Source of the DNA: SG8-30 sp964406445
Lineage (GTDB): Bacteria; Pseudomonadota; Gammaproteobacteria; Steroidobacterales; Steroidobacteraceae
Assembly: GCA_964406445.1 (NCBI GenBank)
Contig: CAYORU010000022.1
Coordinates: forward strand, 1-59,447
DNA: 59,447 nucleotides
Direction: 5' to 3'
The notes under the pieces are model-generated. The model worked only from the letters and a program-made list of their open reading frames with translations, was not told the DNA's origin and made no database searches. Numbering within the stretch: the stretch's first letter is position 1; each line of letters starts with the position of its first letter. Below are positions 8,652 through 17,142 of the stretch, one piece after another. A program made the position numbers and the translations under genes.

Positions 8652-10394
8652 TCAGACCGAACCAGCCGGGCCCACTCCTGCCGATTCGGCCACACCAAGA
8701 AAGTCGTTGAGCCGCTGGCAAACGCGCCGCCGCCGCTCGGCCAGGAAGGCCTTATAGGCGTCGACCGCCAGCAGGGTCGGATCGATCGGAATGCACTGCG
8801 CGTCGAAAGCTGCATGACCCGCCTTCTCGAGCATGGCTGGAAAGTAGGCTGCCGGCTCCTTGTCGCTGATATGGCGGTTTGTCTTGCCGCCGATAAACGA
8901 GAGATTGGCGATGTCGTCGGCCTCGCGGCCGGTATAGCTGGAGCGCAGTAGCGCCTTGGGAAAGATGTGGTGGAACTGCAAGCGGTGCTGGGCGCCGCGG
9001 TGGCCCAGGGTGATGGCAAGGTTCGACCGCCAATCCTTCGCCCCAGCTGCCCGGAACGCCAGGAACATCGTCTTGAACAGGGCGCTTCTCTGGTTACGCC
9101 CCTCTAGCTCATCGGGCGCGATGTCGAGGCGACCAACCTGGGCGCGGAGGCGGTCAATCAACCCGTCCGGCCCGCCACCCTGCCGGACGGTCGCCAAATC
9201 CTGGTCGAGGAGCGTCTCGGTGGATCCTCGCGAGTACCTGCCCTTGGCATTGGCGAGCAGGACCCACTGCTTCAGTCGCGCGGCCTCCTCCGCCTCTATG
9301 ACGTAGTTCCGCTGGGCGCCGTAGAACGCCAGCGTGATCAGGAGGAACGGCGACGAGAGCAGCGCAGGGCTGTCGATGCCGGCATTGCTCTTGGCGAAGT
9401 TCAGCGCGAACTCCATGCCGGGCACACATGTCCGCCAGGCCTCTTGGAGTTCGGCCGCGGACAGGTTGTTGACGGTCAGGAAGCGCGACTGGCCTGTCGC
9501 GAAGGCAATCAGGTTCTTGAGGTGAATGCCGAGCTCAAGCTCGAAACCTTGGTCGGCACAGTCGCGTTCGAAGCTCTGAAATGTGCTGAGGGCGCCCCGC
9601 CATTTGGCCGTGATCTGAGCAAGAGCCAAGTCTGAACTGCGCAGCTTCGCGCCGAGCGAGTTGACCCGGACGAAAATCTCGGTCACCTCGTCGTAGGAGA
9701 GCGTCCGCTCCAGGATGTCCATCCGGTAGACGTAACGACGAATGGCCCGCAGTTTCGCCAGCCGCTGGCTGTACTTCTCAGCCCGCGGATCGTCGAGATC
9801 GCTGATACCGGCGCGGCGCAGGAAGGTTCGGTCGCTATCGGACTTGAAGACTTCGGTGACGCGCACCCAGTGCGGCAGCCTCTCGAGCTTCCGCGTCGCG
9901 ACCACGAAGGTCATCTGCTCGAAGCGCCTCTGCAGCTCGTCTTCCGTGGAGTCCGCCTCGTCGGGAGCAATTTCCTCTTCGTCCTCTTCTTCCTCTCCGC
10001 CCCCGTCCTCGTCCACTTCCGTCACTACGGAAAGGTGTTCGGGATGCTCGAGGTTGAAGAGCAGATCGATGGGCCGCTTCCTGCCTCGGACGCGGACGGA
10101 CTCGCCGCGGATCACGGCCGATAGCGAAGTGAGGCGCTGCTGGCCGTCGAGCAGGAGCCGGCAAGTCTGGTACGGGCTACCCTGCTGGGCGACGGCGAAG
10201 TCCTGGAGGGGAACCTTCTCGTCCGTTTCCCACAACAGGATCGCACCGGAGGGATAGCCCCGATACAGCGAGTCGAGGAGATCGCGCACCCGGGTCGCGC
10301 GCCAGACGTACCGGCGCTGCATTTCCGGAAGGCGGAGCTCACCCCGCTCGATCATTCCGACCAGTTCTTCGACCGATGCCTCTGCCTTGGCCAC
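8652..10394 (-). CDS. GmrSD-like DUF262/DUF1524 (HNH) restriction-type protein
   Basis: A 580-residue single-chain protein. The N-terminal DUF262 domain carries the diagnostic DGQQR motif (83-87) after RRYVW; in GmrS-like proteins this ParB/Srx-like domain binds and hydrolyses nucleotides. The C-terminal DUF1524 domain has HHIFP at about 475 and a downstream NLSFIGGKTNRHIS segment, an HNH-type nuclease site. GmrSD enzymes are type IV restriction systems that cut modified phage DNA. An unusual acidic linker (about residues 127-148, nearly all Asp/Glu/Gly) sits in the first domain. The start is GTG, with GGGAGA about 8 nt upstream. It is probably the first gene of a two-gene unit with the PLD-helicase. 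Confidence 0.85.
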   Translation of the reverse strand: MAKAEASVEELVGMIERGELRLPEMQRRYVWRATRVRDLLDSLYRGYPSGAILLWETDEKVPLQDFAVAQQGSPYQTCRLLLDGQQRLTSLSAVIRGESVRVRGRKRPIDLLFNLEHPEHLSVVTEVDEDGGGEEEEDEEEIAPDEADSTEDELQRRFEQMTFVVATRKLERLPHWVRVTEVFKSDSDRTFLRRAGISDLDDPRAEKYSQRLAKLRAIRRYVYRMDILERTLSYDEVTEIFVRVNSLGAKLRSSDLALAQITAKWRGALSTFQSFERDCADQGFELELGIHLKNLIAFATGQSRFLTVNNLSAAELQEAWRTCVPGMEFALNFAKSNAGIDSPALLSSPFLLITLAFYGAQRNYVIEAEEAARLKQWVLLANAKGRYSRGSTETLLDQDLATVRQGGGPDGLIDRLRAQVGRLDIAPDELEGRNQRSALFKTMFLAFRAAGAKDWRSNLAITLGHRGAQHRLQFHHIFPKALLRSSYTGREADDIANLSFIGGKTNRHISDKEPAAYFPAMLEKAGHAAFDAQCIPIDPTLLAVDAYKAFLAERRRRVCQRLNDFLGVAESAGVGPAGSV

Positions 10395-10623
10395 GCGTTG
10401 TCTCCCTACGGCGTGCCTACACTGCGTCGATCGTACCGGTCGCCGAGCACACTAATCCTTGATTCGATTCGACCTTTTGAGCAATGGCCACCTAGACTCG
10501 CCGACCGTCGCATGGCGTCTTTGCCCGACTGCAGCGGGATCCTAAGGCCCTAGGTGGCTCAGGGCGTGACCTGTACGGGCGTCCAGCAGTGTATGGACTG
10601 GGACTACCTCACGGTGCAACTAC

Positions 10624-10735
10624 TGCGCTCGCGTCTGCGTGTCTTCGGTGACGGTCAGGAAGATCCGCATGCCTTCAACATAGCTCGGCCCGATGCCCTG
10701 CATCTTGGTTAACGCGTCGACCGATTCACAAGGCC
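10624..10735 (-). pseudogene. Remnant of a second ComEA-like HhH gene (3' end only)
   Basis: The minus strand encodes SVDALTKMQGIGPSYVEGMR followed by IFLTVTEDTQTRAQ and a stop, which aligns with SVDALIEIQGIGPKQLESMR and PFLTVSGETRKRTD at the C-terminus of the HhH protein at 4834-5199. Nucleotide identity is only about 65-70% by eye, and nothing upstream resembles the transmembrane or first HhH part, so this is an old fragment, not a working gene. Apart from this, bases 10395-10795 show no gene; they hold the leader of the DUF262 gene. Confidence 0.7.
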
Positions 10736-10795
10736 GGTGGCAGGCTGCTGCCTGTGGTCGCAGAAGCGTAAGGCCAACAGGCAGATCAACCGCGT

Positions 10796-13700
10796 CTACG
10801 AAGCATCTAGATCGGCTCGCAGCCGCTCCGGTACCTCGCGACTCAACCTCCACGTCACCGTAATCGGTCGATCTCCCTCCCAGCGCACGAAATCAACCGT
10901 TCCGCAATAGATGAACGGTGCCGCCTTTCCAGCGTTGGTTTTGGATTGCCTGCGGACAAACAGATGAACCTCGATGCCGCGCTCCCGATGTTCCCGAATG
11001 GCGATACCCGCGCCGCTGCCCTGGGCCGTCCGATTCTGGCTCTGCCACCGGAGCTCGTTCGCAGAGAGAAATTTGTCATCGTACTTGTGCTCATCCGCAG
11101 CCGAGCTCTTATCCAGAGTCACGAGGAGAAAGAGTCTGTTGTCTCGCCGCACGAAGCCCTGCCGCCATAGACTCGACTCGAATGGCAGACCAAACAGGCC
11201 GGGAATTTGCTCCCGCGAATAGGCCTTCCACAGCACGGGCACATTGGCACCGACACCAATCGGTTCCAGCCTCCACTTGTCATGGTCATGGATAAGTCGA
11301 ACCTGGTGCCGCGTCCCGGGTGCCCCAGCATCCGGACCAAACCACTTGCGCAGGATTGACGGCAATTCGTTACGGTCGGACCCCTCCTTCCGAGCGATGT
11401 TCAAGGCAATCTTGACGAAATTTCCGATATACCGAGATCCATCGGCCTCGAATGGCGTCAATCCTTCCGGGAGCCCAGGCTGCTGGTCCCGATCCAGAGG
11501 CATCAGGATCGGATTACCATTAGATTGATTGACCTTGACCACATACCCGTCGGTCGGTTGTAGCGAGGGTCTGTCCAAGTACTCCGCCAATCGCCATTCG
11601 GTCAGCTCGCGAGTCAACTCTTGTAATGCAGCCCGGTCCTCATCACGAGCACCGACCTTCGACACGAAAATCTTGGCGTCGTAATCGAAGAATCTCTGTG
11701 CGCCGGTGCCTGCACCACCGACCCATGCGTCGATCGGATTGTCCTCTAGCGCCCTGGCGAGACGGACATCGTTCTCAAAGTGCTCACCGAAGTCCGCGGC
11801 GATCTCCGATCGATGCATGCCGAGCTGCCGAACACCAACTGTCAGTTCGTCCAAGCCGATCTTCCCCGGAAAGCGATCGGCGTTTAACATCGCCAGCAGC
11901 GTGACCATCTTGTAGCTCTTGGTCATCTGCGTATCCTGCAGAGTATCCAGAAACGCCCGACACTGGATCGACACGCGGGCCTCATGCGCATCGAGGGCAC
12001 TTAGCGACTCAAGGAACGCGAACCAAGAACCATGCTGCCTGCGGACCGAGCGCGGAGCGTAGCCATCTCGATAGGCCTCGAGCGCCGTTGGTCGCACCCC
12101 GTGCTGCGAGATGAAGTCCTGTACATACGTGCGCAAAGCATCGGCCGGCTGCGCGCCTACTCGTAGTAGTCCCCGCAAGATGTCGACCGTCTCGAGATCG
12201 TAGGTAACCGAGCAACCGGGCGGCAACTCCGCCGTTCCGGTCCGGCACTGTTCGAGCAATGCCAGAACATGTTCGTCACCGGCTGGCAGGTTAAAGAGAG
12301 TCTGCGGCTTGAGCAGGAACGAACGGTGGTTGCCGATGTAGTCGATAACCGAGAGCCTCTTTGGCTTGTCCGCCTTACGCAGACCTCGGCCAAATTGTTG
12401 TAGCCACAGGACCTTGGACTCGGTTGGCCGCAGCATCAACACGGTGTCGAGGTCCGGCAAGTCGACGCCTTCGTTGAACATGTCTACCGCGCAGACGACA
12501 TCAAGATCGCCGGCCTGCAATTGCTCCAGGGAGGGAACTCTGGGAGCGCTCGACGGACCAGAGTGCACCGCAACCGCATGCTTTCCCCTGGACCGCAAGA
12601 ACTCCGCCATGAAGTCGGCATGTCGCTGGGAAACGCAGAACGCCAGGACCCTCCGGCCGCCGCGCTTCTCAAGCTGCTCTAGTGCGTTCTCCGCACGTGC
12701 GAGGGTCGAGACTGCACTTGTCAATTCCTCCTCGGAGAAGCGATTGCTACGCCAAGGGATGTTTGCGTAATCGACCTCATCCGGGACGCCGTAGTAATCG
12801 AAAGGCGCCAGCAAGCCTCGACGGATGCCTTCGCCCAAGTCGCACCGGAATATTAGGTTTCCCCCGCAGAGATCGAGCAGGTCAGCTCCGTCGCTGCGCT
12901 CGGGGGTAGCAGTCAGGCCAAGCAGATACGTAGGTCGAAAGTGTCTGAGCAAGCGCCGATAAGTTGCTGCCGATGCGTGGTGAAACTCGTCAACGACGAT
13001 GTAATCGAAGTGATCGGCCGGGAATCGGTTCAGATGTGGCTGCCGCCCGAGGGTCTGGATCGACGCAAATAGCACGGCCGCGTGCTCGTTCTTCTCGGTG
13101 CCAGTGTAATAGCCTAGGTGATCCTGCGGCCGAATCCTCTGGAAGGTGTGCATCGCCTGACTGAGGATCTCTTCGCGATGAGCGACGAACAGTACTCGCT
13201 TGAACCTGCGCGAATCAAAGGCACTGAGCCAGGTCTTGCCGAGCCCGGTTGCGAGCACGACCAGTCCAGCGACGTCCCCCGACTCGCGCGACCTATTCAG
13301 CGCATCGAGAGCGCTCTTCTGAATCGGATGCGGCTCTGGAATCGAGAGGGTTTCGTCTTGGGGTGCTATGACGGAATCCCCACCCGGCGTTCGGACTGAC
13401 GGTCGACGGCGTGCCCGATATGACTCGACCCACTCGTGCGTCAGTTCGGTCGTGGCTGGATGTAGAAACAGCTCTTCGAATGAGGCGCAGATCTCGGCGA
13501 AGCCGGAACGGTCCCGGCTGAAGACAACGCGATAGTTCCATTCAATGCCGTCGACGAGCGCCGTGCGGCTAAGGTTCGAGCTGCCGACGAAAGCATGGCC
13601 TTCGCCATCCCGATCATGGACGATGTACGCTTTCGGGTGGAAAGAGTCTGGCCACGAAAATTCCCTGGCCGACTGGGTGCGATAGACGCGGCGTTCAATC

Positions 13701-14386
13701 TTGCCACGGTCCGACCGAAGGTCGAGCAGGAGCAGCAAGGCGGTTGGATCGGTCGCGTCGAGATAGTCCCCGGTCAGAACGCGAATCCTGGTGCCGCGAC
13801 AAAGGGCTTCTTCCAAAGAGGGGTACAGCAGCTCGAGGCCGCTCGGCATAACGAAGGCTACCGCCACGTCGACGCTCTTGGCGGTCGCCAAGCGTAGCTT
13901 CAGTTGTTTAAGTAGCGAGGAGTCGGAACCGCCGATCGTCAGTAACGGGGCCGCCGCCGGCTCATAACCGGAAGATGCGTCTCGGACGGCATCCCAGTAC
14001 CGCGCCTTGCCTGGAATCACGTGGCGCACGCCTCCGCGCGGATCTGGGACATCGCCGCGATAACGTGGGATCACGTGCACGTGAAGATGAAAGACGGTCT
14101 GTCCAGCCGCCGCTCCTACATTCACGCCGATGTTGTAGCCGTCCGGCGAACGCGCTCGCTCGATTTCGGCTTTCGCCCGGTCAATCGCTTCGATGAGCGC
14201 CAGACGCTCGGGTGGGGTCGTATCGAACCAGGACGCCACATGCCGCCGAGGCACGAGCAATGCATGCCCCGCTGACACCGGAAAGCCGTCCCATATACAG
14301 CGGATCAGCGGGTCTTCGTAGAAGACCTTCGCTATATCGGGCTCACAGAATGGGCAACCACCAGTTGCAAACCCAGCCTCGGTCAT
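10796..14386 (-). CDS. HIT-PLD-helicase-DUF3427 protein, SauUSI-like modification-dependent restriction enzyme
   Basis: A 1196-residue protein with four parts. Residues 1-125 form a HIT domain with CPFC at 11-14 and the histidine triad HLHVH at 100-104. Residues about 150-315 form a PLD nuclease with HPK at 250-252 and GSSNL at 268-272. Residues about 355-700 form an SF2 helicase with ATGLGKT (379-385), DEFHH (466-470), TATP (492-495) and QQFGRGLRK. The C-terminus is DUF3427 (LRWQSQNRT ... VHLFVRR ... APFIYCGTVDF). PLD-helicase-DUF3427 is the layout of SauUSI, an ATP-dependent type IV enzyme cutting 5-methylcytosine DNA. The HIT domain suggests added nucleotide hydrolase or transferase activity. 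ATG at 14386 overlaps the SprT-like stop (ATGA), so it was preferred over TTG at 14392. Confidence 0.88.
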   Translation of the reverse strand: MTEAGFATGGCPFCEPDIAKVFYEDPLIRCIWDGFPVSAGHALLVPRRHVASWFDTTPPERLALIEAIDRAKAEIERARSPDGYNIGVNVGAAAGQTVFHLHVHVIPRYRGDVPDPRGGVRHVIPGKARYWDAVRDASSGYEPAAAPLLTIGGSDSSLLKQLKLRLATAKSVDVAVAFVMPSGLELLYPSLEEALCRGTRIRVLTGDYLDATDPTALLLLLDLRSDRGKIERRVYRTQSAREFSWPDSFHPKAYIVHDRDGEGHAFVGSSNLSRTALVDGIEWNYRVVFSRDRSGFAEICASFEELFLHPATTELTHEWVESYRARRRPSVRTPGGDSVIAPQDETLSIPEPHPIQKSALDALNRSRESGDVAGLVVLATGLGKTWLSAFDSRRFKRVLFVAHREEILSQAMHTFQRIRPQDHLGYYTGTEKNEHAAVLFASIQTLGRQPHLNRFPADHFDYIVVDEFHHASAATYRRLLRHFRPTYLLGLTATPERSDGADLLDLCGGNLIFRCDLGEGIRRGLLAPFDYYGVPDEVDYANIPWRSNRFSEEELTSAVSTLARAENALEQLEKRGGRRVLAFCVSQRHADFMAEFLRSRGKHAVAVHSGPSSAPRVPSLEQLQAGDLDVVCAVDMFNEGVDLPDLDTVLMLRPTESKVLWLQQFGRGLRKADKPKRLSVIDYIGNHRSFLLKPQTLFNLPAGDEHVLALLEQCRTGTAELPPGCSVTYDLETVDILRGLLRVGAQPADALRTYVQDFISQHGVRPTALEAYRDGYAPRSVRRQHGSWFAFLESLSALDAHEARVSIQCRAFLDTLQDTQMTKSYKMVTLLAMLNADRFPGKIGLDELTVGVRQLGMHRSEIAADFGEHFENDVRLARALEDNPIDAWVGGAGTGAQRFFDYDAKIFVSKVGARDEDRAALQELTRELTEWRLAEYLDRPSLQPTDGYVVKVNQSNGNPILMPLDRDQQPGLPEGLTPFEADGSRYIGNFVKIALNIARKEGSDRNELPSILRKWFGPDAGAPGTRHQVRLIHDHDKWRLEPIGVGANVPVLWKAYSREQIPGLFGLPFESSLWRQGFVRRDNRLFLLVTLDKSSAADEHKYDDKFLSANELRWQSQNRTAQGSGAGIAIREHRERGIEVHLFVRRQSKTNAGKAAPFIYCGTVDFVRWEGDRPITVTWRLSREVPERLRADLDAS

Positions 14387-14919
14387 TGGCAAACACTCAT
14401 ACGGTTTATTTCAAGGACGCCCGGCAATCCTGCGGCCGCGCAACTACGGCAACGCCATGCGGTGACCGGCTTCCTAGCCCAACGGGTCATCTGGCAGACC
14501 GGGCAACGATGCTGGTACCGGGCCATCTCGCCGGTGCCTGGTACCGTCCTCGGCGTCGTTGTACCCCCCAGTCTGACCAATGGCTCGAAGCCAATAGCCC
14601 GTACCAGCCTCCTCCACTCTGGGCCGTGCGGCTTGGCAGCGCGAGGGTGCAGCCGCCGCGTGGCTGCGTGGGCGAGTTCATGCGCAAGCACCTCTGCCTT
14701 ACGGGAGCGCAGCGCCAGGAAGCGAGGACCAACTTCAATGCGGTGACCGGCGGGACAATAACGACCGACTCGCGTACGGAGGCGGCGATTCAAGTCAACA
14801 TGAACCGTGTCTGGCAGATCGGGCAGCGACCAAGTCTCCGCCCAGCGCTTGATTGCGATGCGCAACCGGCCGGCAGCCTTGGTTCCGATTGCAGCTTCCA
14901 GTTCGGCAGAAAGCGGCAT
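14383..14919 (-). CDS. SprT-like zinc metalloprotease
   Basis: A 178-residue protein with the SprT-family catalytic motif HELAH in VLAHELAHAATRRLHP (about residues 80-84), a later His in PHGPEWRRL, and a C-terminal zinc ribbon (HRCPVC ... WRCRSC). SprT/Spartan proteases degrade DNA-bound proteins, including DNA-protein crosslinks. Its stop overlaps the start of the HIT-PLD-helicase-DUF3427 gene (ATGA), so the two are translated together and probably act in one process. Two alternatives are a house-keeping SprT captured by the island or a protease activating or recycling the nuclease; the overlap favours a functional pair. Confidence 0.85.
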   Translation of the reverse strand: MPLSAELEAAIGTKAAGRLRIAIKRWAETWSLPDLPDTVHVDLNRRLRTRVGRYCPAGHRIEVGPRFLALRSRKAEVLAHELAHAATRRLHPRAAKPHGPEWRRLVRAIGFEPLVRLGGTTTPRTVPGTGEMARYQHRCPVCQMTRWARKPVTAWRCRSCAAAGLPGVLEINRMSVCQ

Positions 14920-15082
14920 GAGTAGATCTTGTGGTCGTCCAACTGGCAGCTGCGGTTAGTTTCAGGATCCTAGCGGAGTTCGACCGGCCGCAGCCACCGG
15001 GCGCTCCGGCAATACGCGCCGACTCGCGAGATCTCTGCGCGGATCCTTAGCCAGTTTTCCCAAGTGCCCCACCAGCACGGTT

Positions 15083-16081
15083 CTACATGGCCGTGGTCAC
15101 AGAGCCTCGGCGCAGCCAATTGATCGCCACCCCCAGCACCTTCTGCCCATCTGCCTCGAGCGCCGCGGCATACGACGCGAGCTGCGGCGCGTACACGGCA
15201 AACGTCTGGGCCGGGTCCTCCACCTGGTCCGACTTGTGGTCGATGATCCACAGCCCCTCGACAGTGCGAACGATGAGGTCCGCCGTGCCGGACACGACCG
15301 ATCCTGCGGGGTTCAGGGATAGCAGCGGCCATCCGCGAAGCACGGCCTCGGGCCGGAACCTCGCCTGCAGCCACGCTTCAAAACGGGCCACCGCGCCGGC
15401 GATCCGGTTCATCGTCGCGGCGTCGGCCGCAACCCCGGTCACGGCCGGCAGGCGTTCTGCCAGCTCCGGCCTGGGCCCGAGCACCTCGGAGCAGCGGTGC
15501 ACGAACGGGCCGAGTGCGGCGCCGTTGAGCGGCAGGCCCGTGTCGAGCGGCTCGCCGCAGGTCTCGACCACGAGCCCCGGGGTCGCTGTGGGCTGGCCCT
15601 GCAGGCTCGAAGGCGTGCGGCTATCCGGCGTGAGGCCGGTGGGTGCGACGGCGGTCGTGATGGCACGGCGGCCGTTCACGGTCACGTGGAGGTTTGATTG
15701 GGCAGCGCCTGCTTCCAGCTCCTCCGGCAACGCGGCTGCGCCCTCGGTCACTGTGCACGGGAACGTGGCGTCTGCGACCCTGAGCGCCTGCTGTCCGAGC
15801 GTCATGTCGCACTGCCCGGTGAGCACGGACCAGCCGGTCGTGCTGTCCTTGCCGGCGAGGTACTTGGGGCACTCGAGGATCAGCTTGTCGCGCGGCCGGG
15901 TGAGCGCGACGTACAGCAGCCGCCGCGATTCCTCGATCTCACCGGGCTCGAGCTTCGCCTTGAAGCGGTCGTTGGTCTCATCGGCCGCGAACGCGGGGGC
16001 GTACTCGATGCGCGCCCGCTCGAGCACCCGCGCCACAGCCTGGCGGTCGCCCTCCTTGGGCTCGACGGTGACGGCGGGCTA
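15083..16081 (-). pseudogene. C-terminal remnant of a UvrD/AddA-like helicase with PD-(D/E)XK nuclease
   Basis: The frame encodes helicase motif VI (ESRRLLYVALTRPRDKLIL) and, about 180 residues later, a RecB/AddA-type nuclease core (SGTADLIVRTVEGLWIIDHKSD). Motifs I-V, Walker A and DExx are all absent. An in-frame TAG at 16079-16081 closes the frame upstream, and the sequence beyond it (16082-16341) gives no recognisable helicase on either strand. This is therefore a truncated AddA/RecB-like gene or the tail of a decayed one. Bases 14920-15082 and 16082-16341 hold no gene that I can support. Confidence 0.75.
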
Positions 16082-16341
16082 GGCGAGGACCGTCTGCACG
16101 CCCAAGCCGTGGAACCCGCCGTGCGCCAGCGCCTCGCGGTTCGCGTCCATGAACTCGCCGGCCACGGCGTGAAGACTATTGAGCCTTGGACGGGGCCGGA
16201 CCCTTGGGCTCACCTCGGAACGTGCGCAAGTCCATGAGTCGGCGACCCACTTCCGCCGGCGCAGGCTCGCGTTACGGGAGGCGGCCGAGAGGGACCCGGG
16301 GCGCGACTCGTTTGGCAGTTCCGAGCGGCGGCGACCCCTGG

Positions 16342-16938
16342 TCAGGCCTCTGCGTAGCTCACCTTACCGTCAGCGATCTTGAGAAAGCCGGACCTGCTCA
16401 GCGCCTGGACGACCTGCTGGACGTCCTGATCTTCGAGTTGCTTGTGGAACACGGCGGCGACGAAGCTCGACAGCGCCTTCACGGTGCTGGGCCGTGTGAC
16501 TTTCGGGCGCCGCAGCTTCTCCTCGACCCACCTCGCGCGATCAGCCGGTGTCTTGGTCTTGGCGATCTTGACGAGCGGGATATCCTCGATCTTCTCGTGA
16601 CGCGCCGCGAAAACCTTGCGCTCCTTGAGGTGCTTGATCAGCGCGTCGAATCCGGTGTCCTTCGAGATGACGTGGAAGAACGCCGTCGGATCGCGCTCTG
16701 CCAACCGCCCGATGTGATACGCAATGTGGCAATCAAGTGCATCGCGGCCACCGCCTGCCACCTTGATGTACTCGGCCCGCTCGGTGCCCAGCCTGTGGAT
16801 CGACAGCGCCAGGTCGACGGGCACCTTCTTCTGATTGACGCCCATGAACACCATCACCTTGAAGTGCTCGGCTAGCAGCGCCTCGACATGGTCCGGCTGA
16901 AGGTTCTCGTAGTCGATCAGGACGTAGTTGGTCTTCAA
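16342..16938 (-). CDS. NYN/PIN-like ribonuclease-fold protein
   Basis: A 198-residue protein. The N-terminal half has the PIN/NYN acidic pattern: NYVLIDYENLQP at the start, GRDALDCHIAYHIGRLA with a central Asp, and FHVISKDTGFDALIKHL, which together form a metal-binding nuclease centre. The C-terminal 70 residues are helical (VKALSSFVAAVFHKQLEDQD ... LSRSGFLKIADGKVSY) and resemble a winged-helix tail. TTG at 16938 (protein start MKTNYVLIDYEN) is chosen because AGGGAG lies about 6 nt upstream and relatives begin this way; the longer frame to 17031 has no such site. A role in RNA cleavage is inferred from the fold only. Confidence 0.78.
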   Translation of the reverse strand: MKTNYVLIDYENLQPDHVEALLAEHFKVMVFMGVNQKKVPVDLALSIHRLGTERAEYIKVAGGGRDALDCHIAYHIGRLAERDPTAFFHVISKDTGFDALIKHLKERKVFAARHEKIEDIPLVKIAKTKTPADRARWVEEKLRRPKVTRPSTVKALSSFVAAVFHKQLEDQDVQQVVQALSRSGFLKIADGKVSYAEA

Positions 16939-17142
16939 TTTCGCTCCCTGAACTCGAGCCCCAAGCTTGTCCTTTACCGCGGGTATAACCCCGAGGATCG
17001 TAGCCCAACTCCCGGGCGCCTTACGCCCCAAGAACGCGAATTTGAGATCCGTGCCCTGCGACGACCGCAGATCCGCGGGGGCGGGCGGCGTCTCCCCCGC
17101 CGCCCGCCCGTACTTCCAGTCACTTCGCTTTGCCGACCTCCC

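Noticed and set aside
4834..10735. HhH copies as a recent attachment-site duplication
   Set aside because: Identity is too low (about 65-70%) and there is no integrase or tRNA gene nearby.
14387..14392. TTG at 14392 as start of the HIT-PLD-helicase gene
   Set aside because: The ATG two codons later overlaps the SprT-like stop as ATGA and matches the usual start of the HIT domain.
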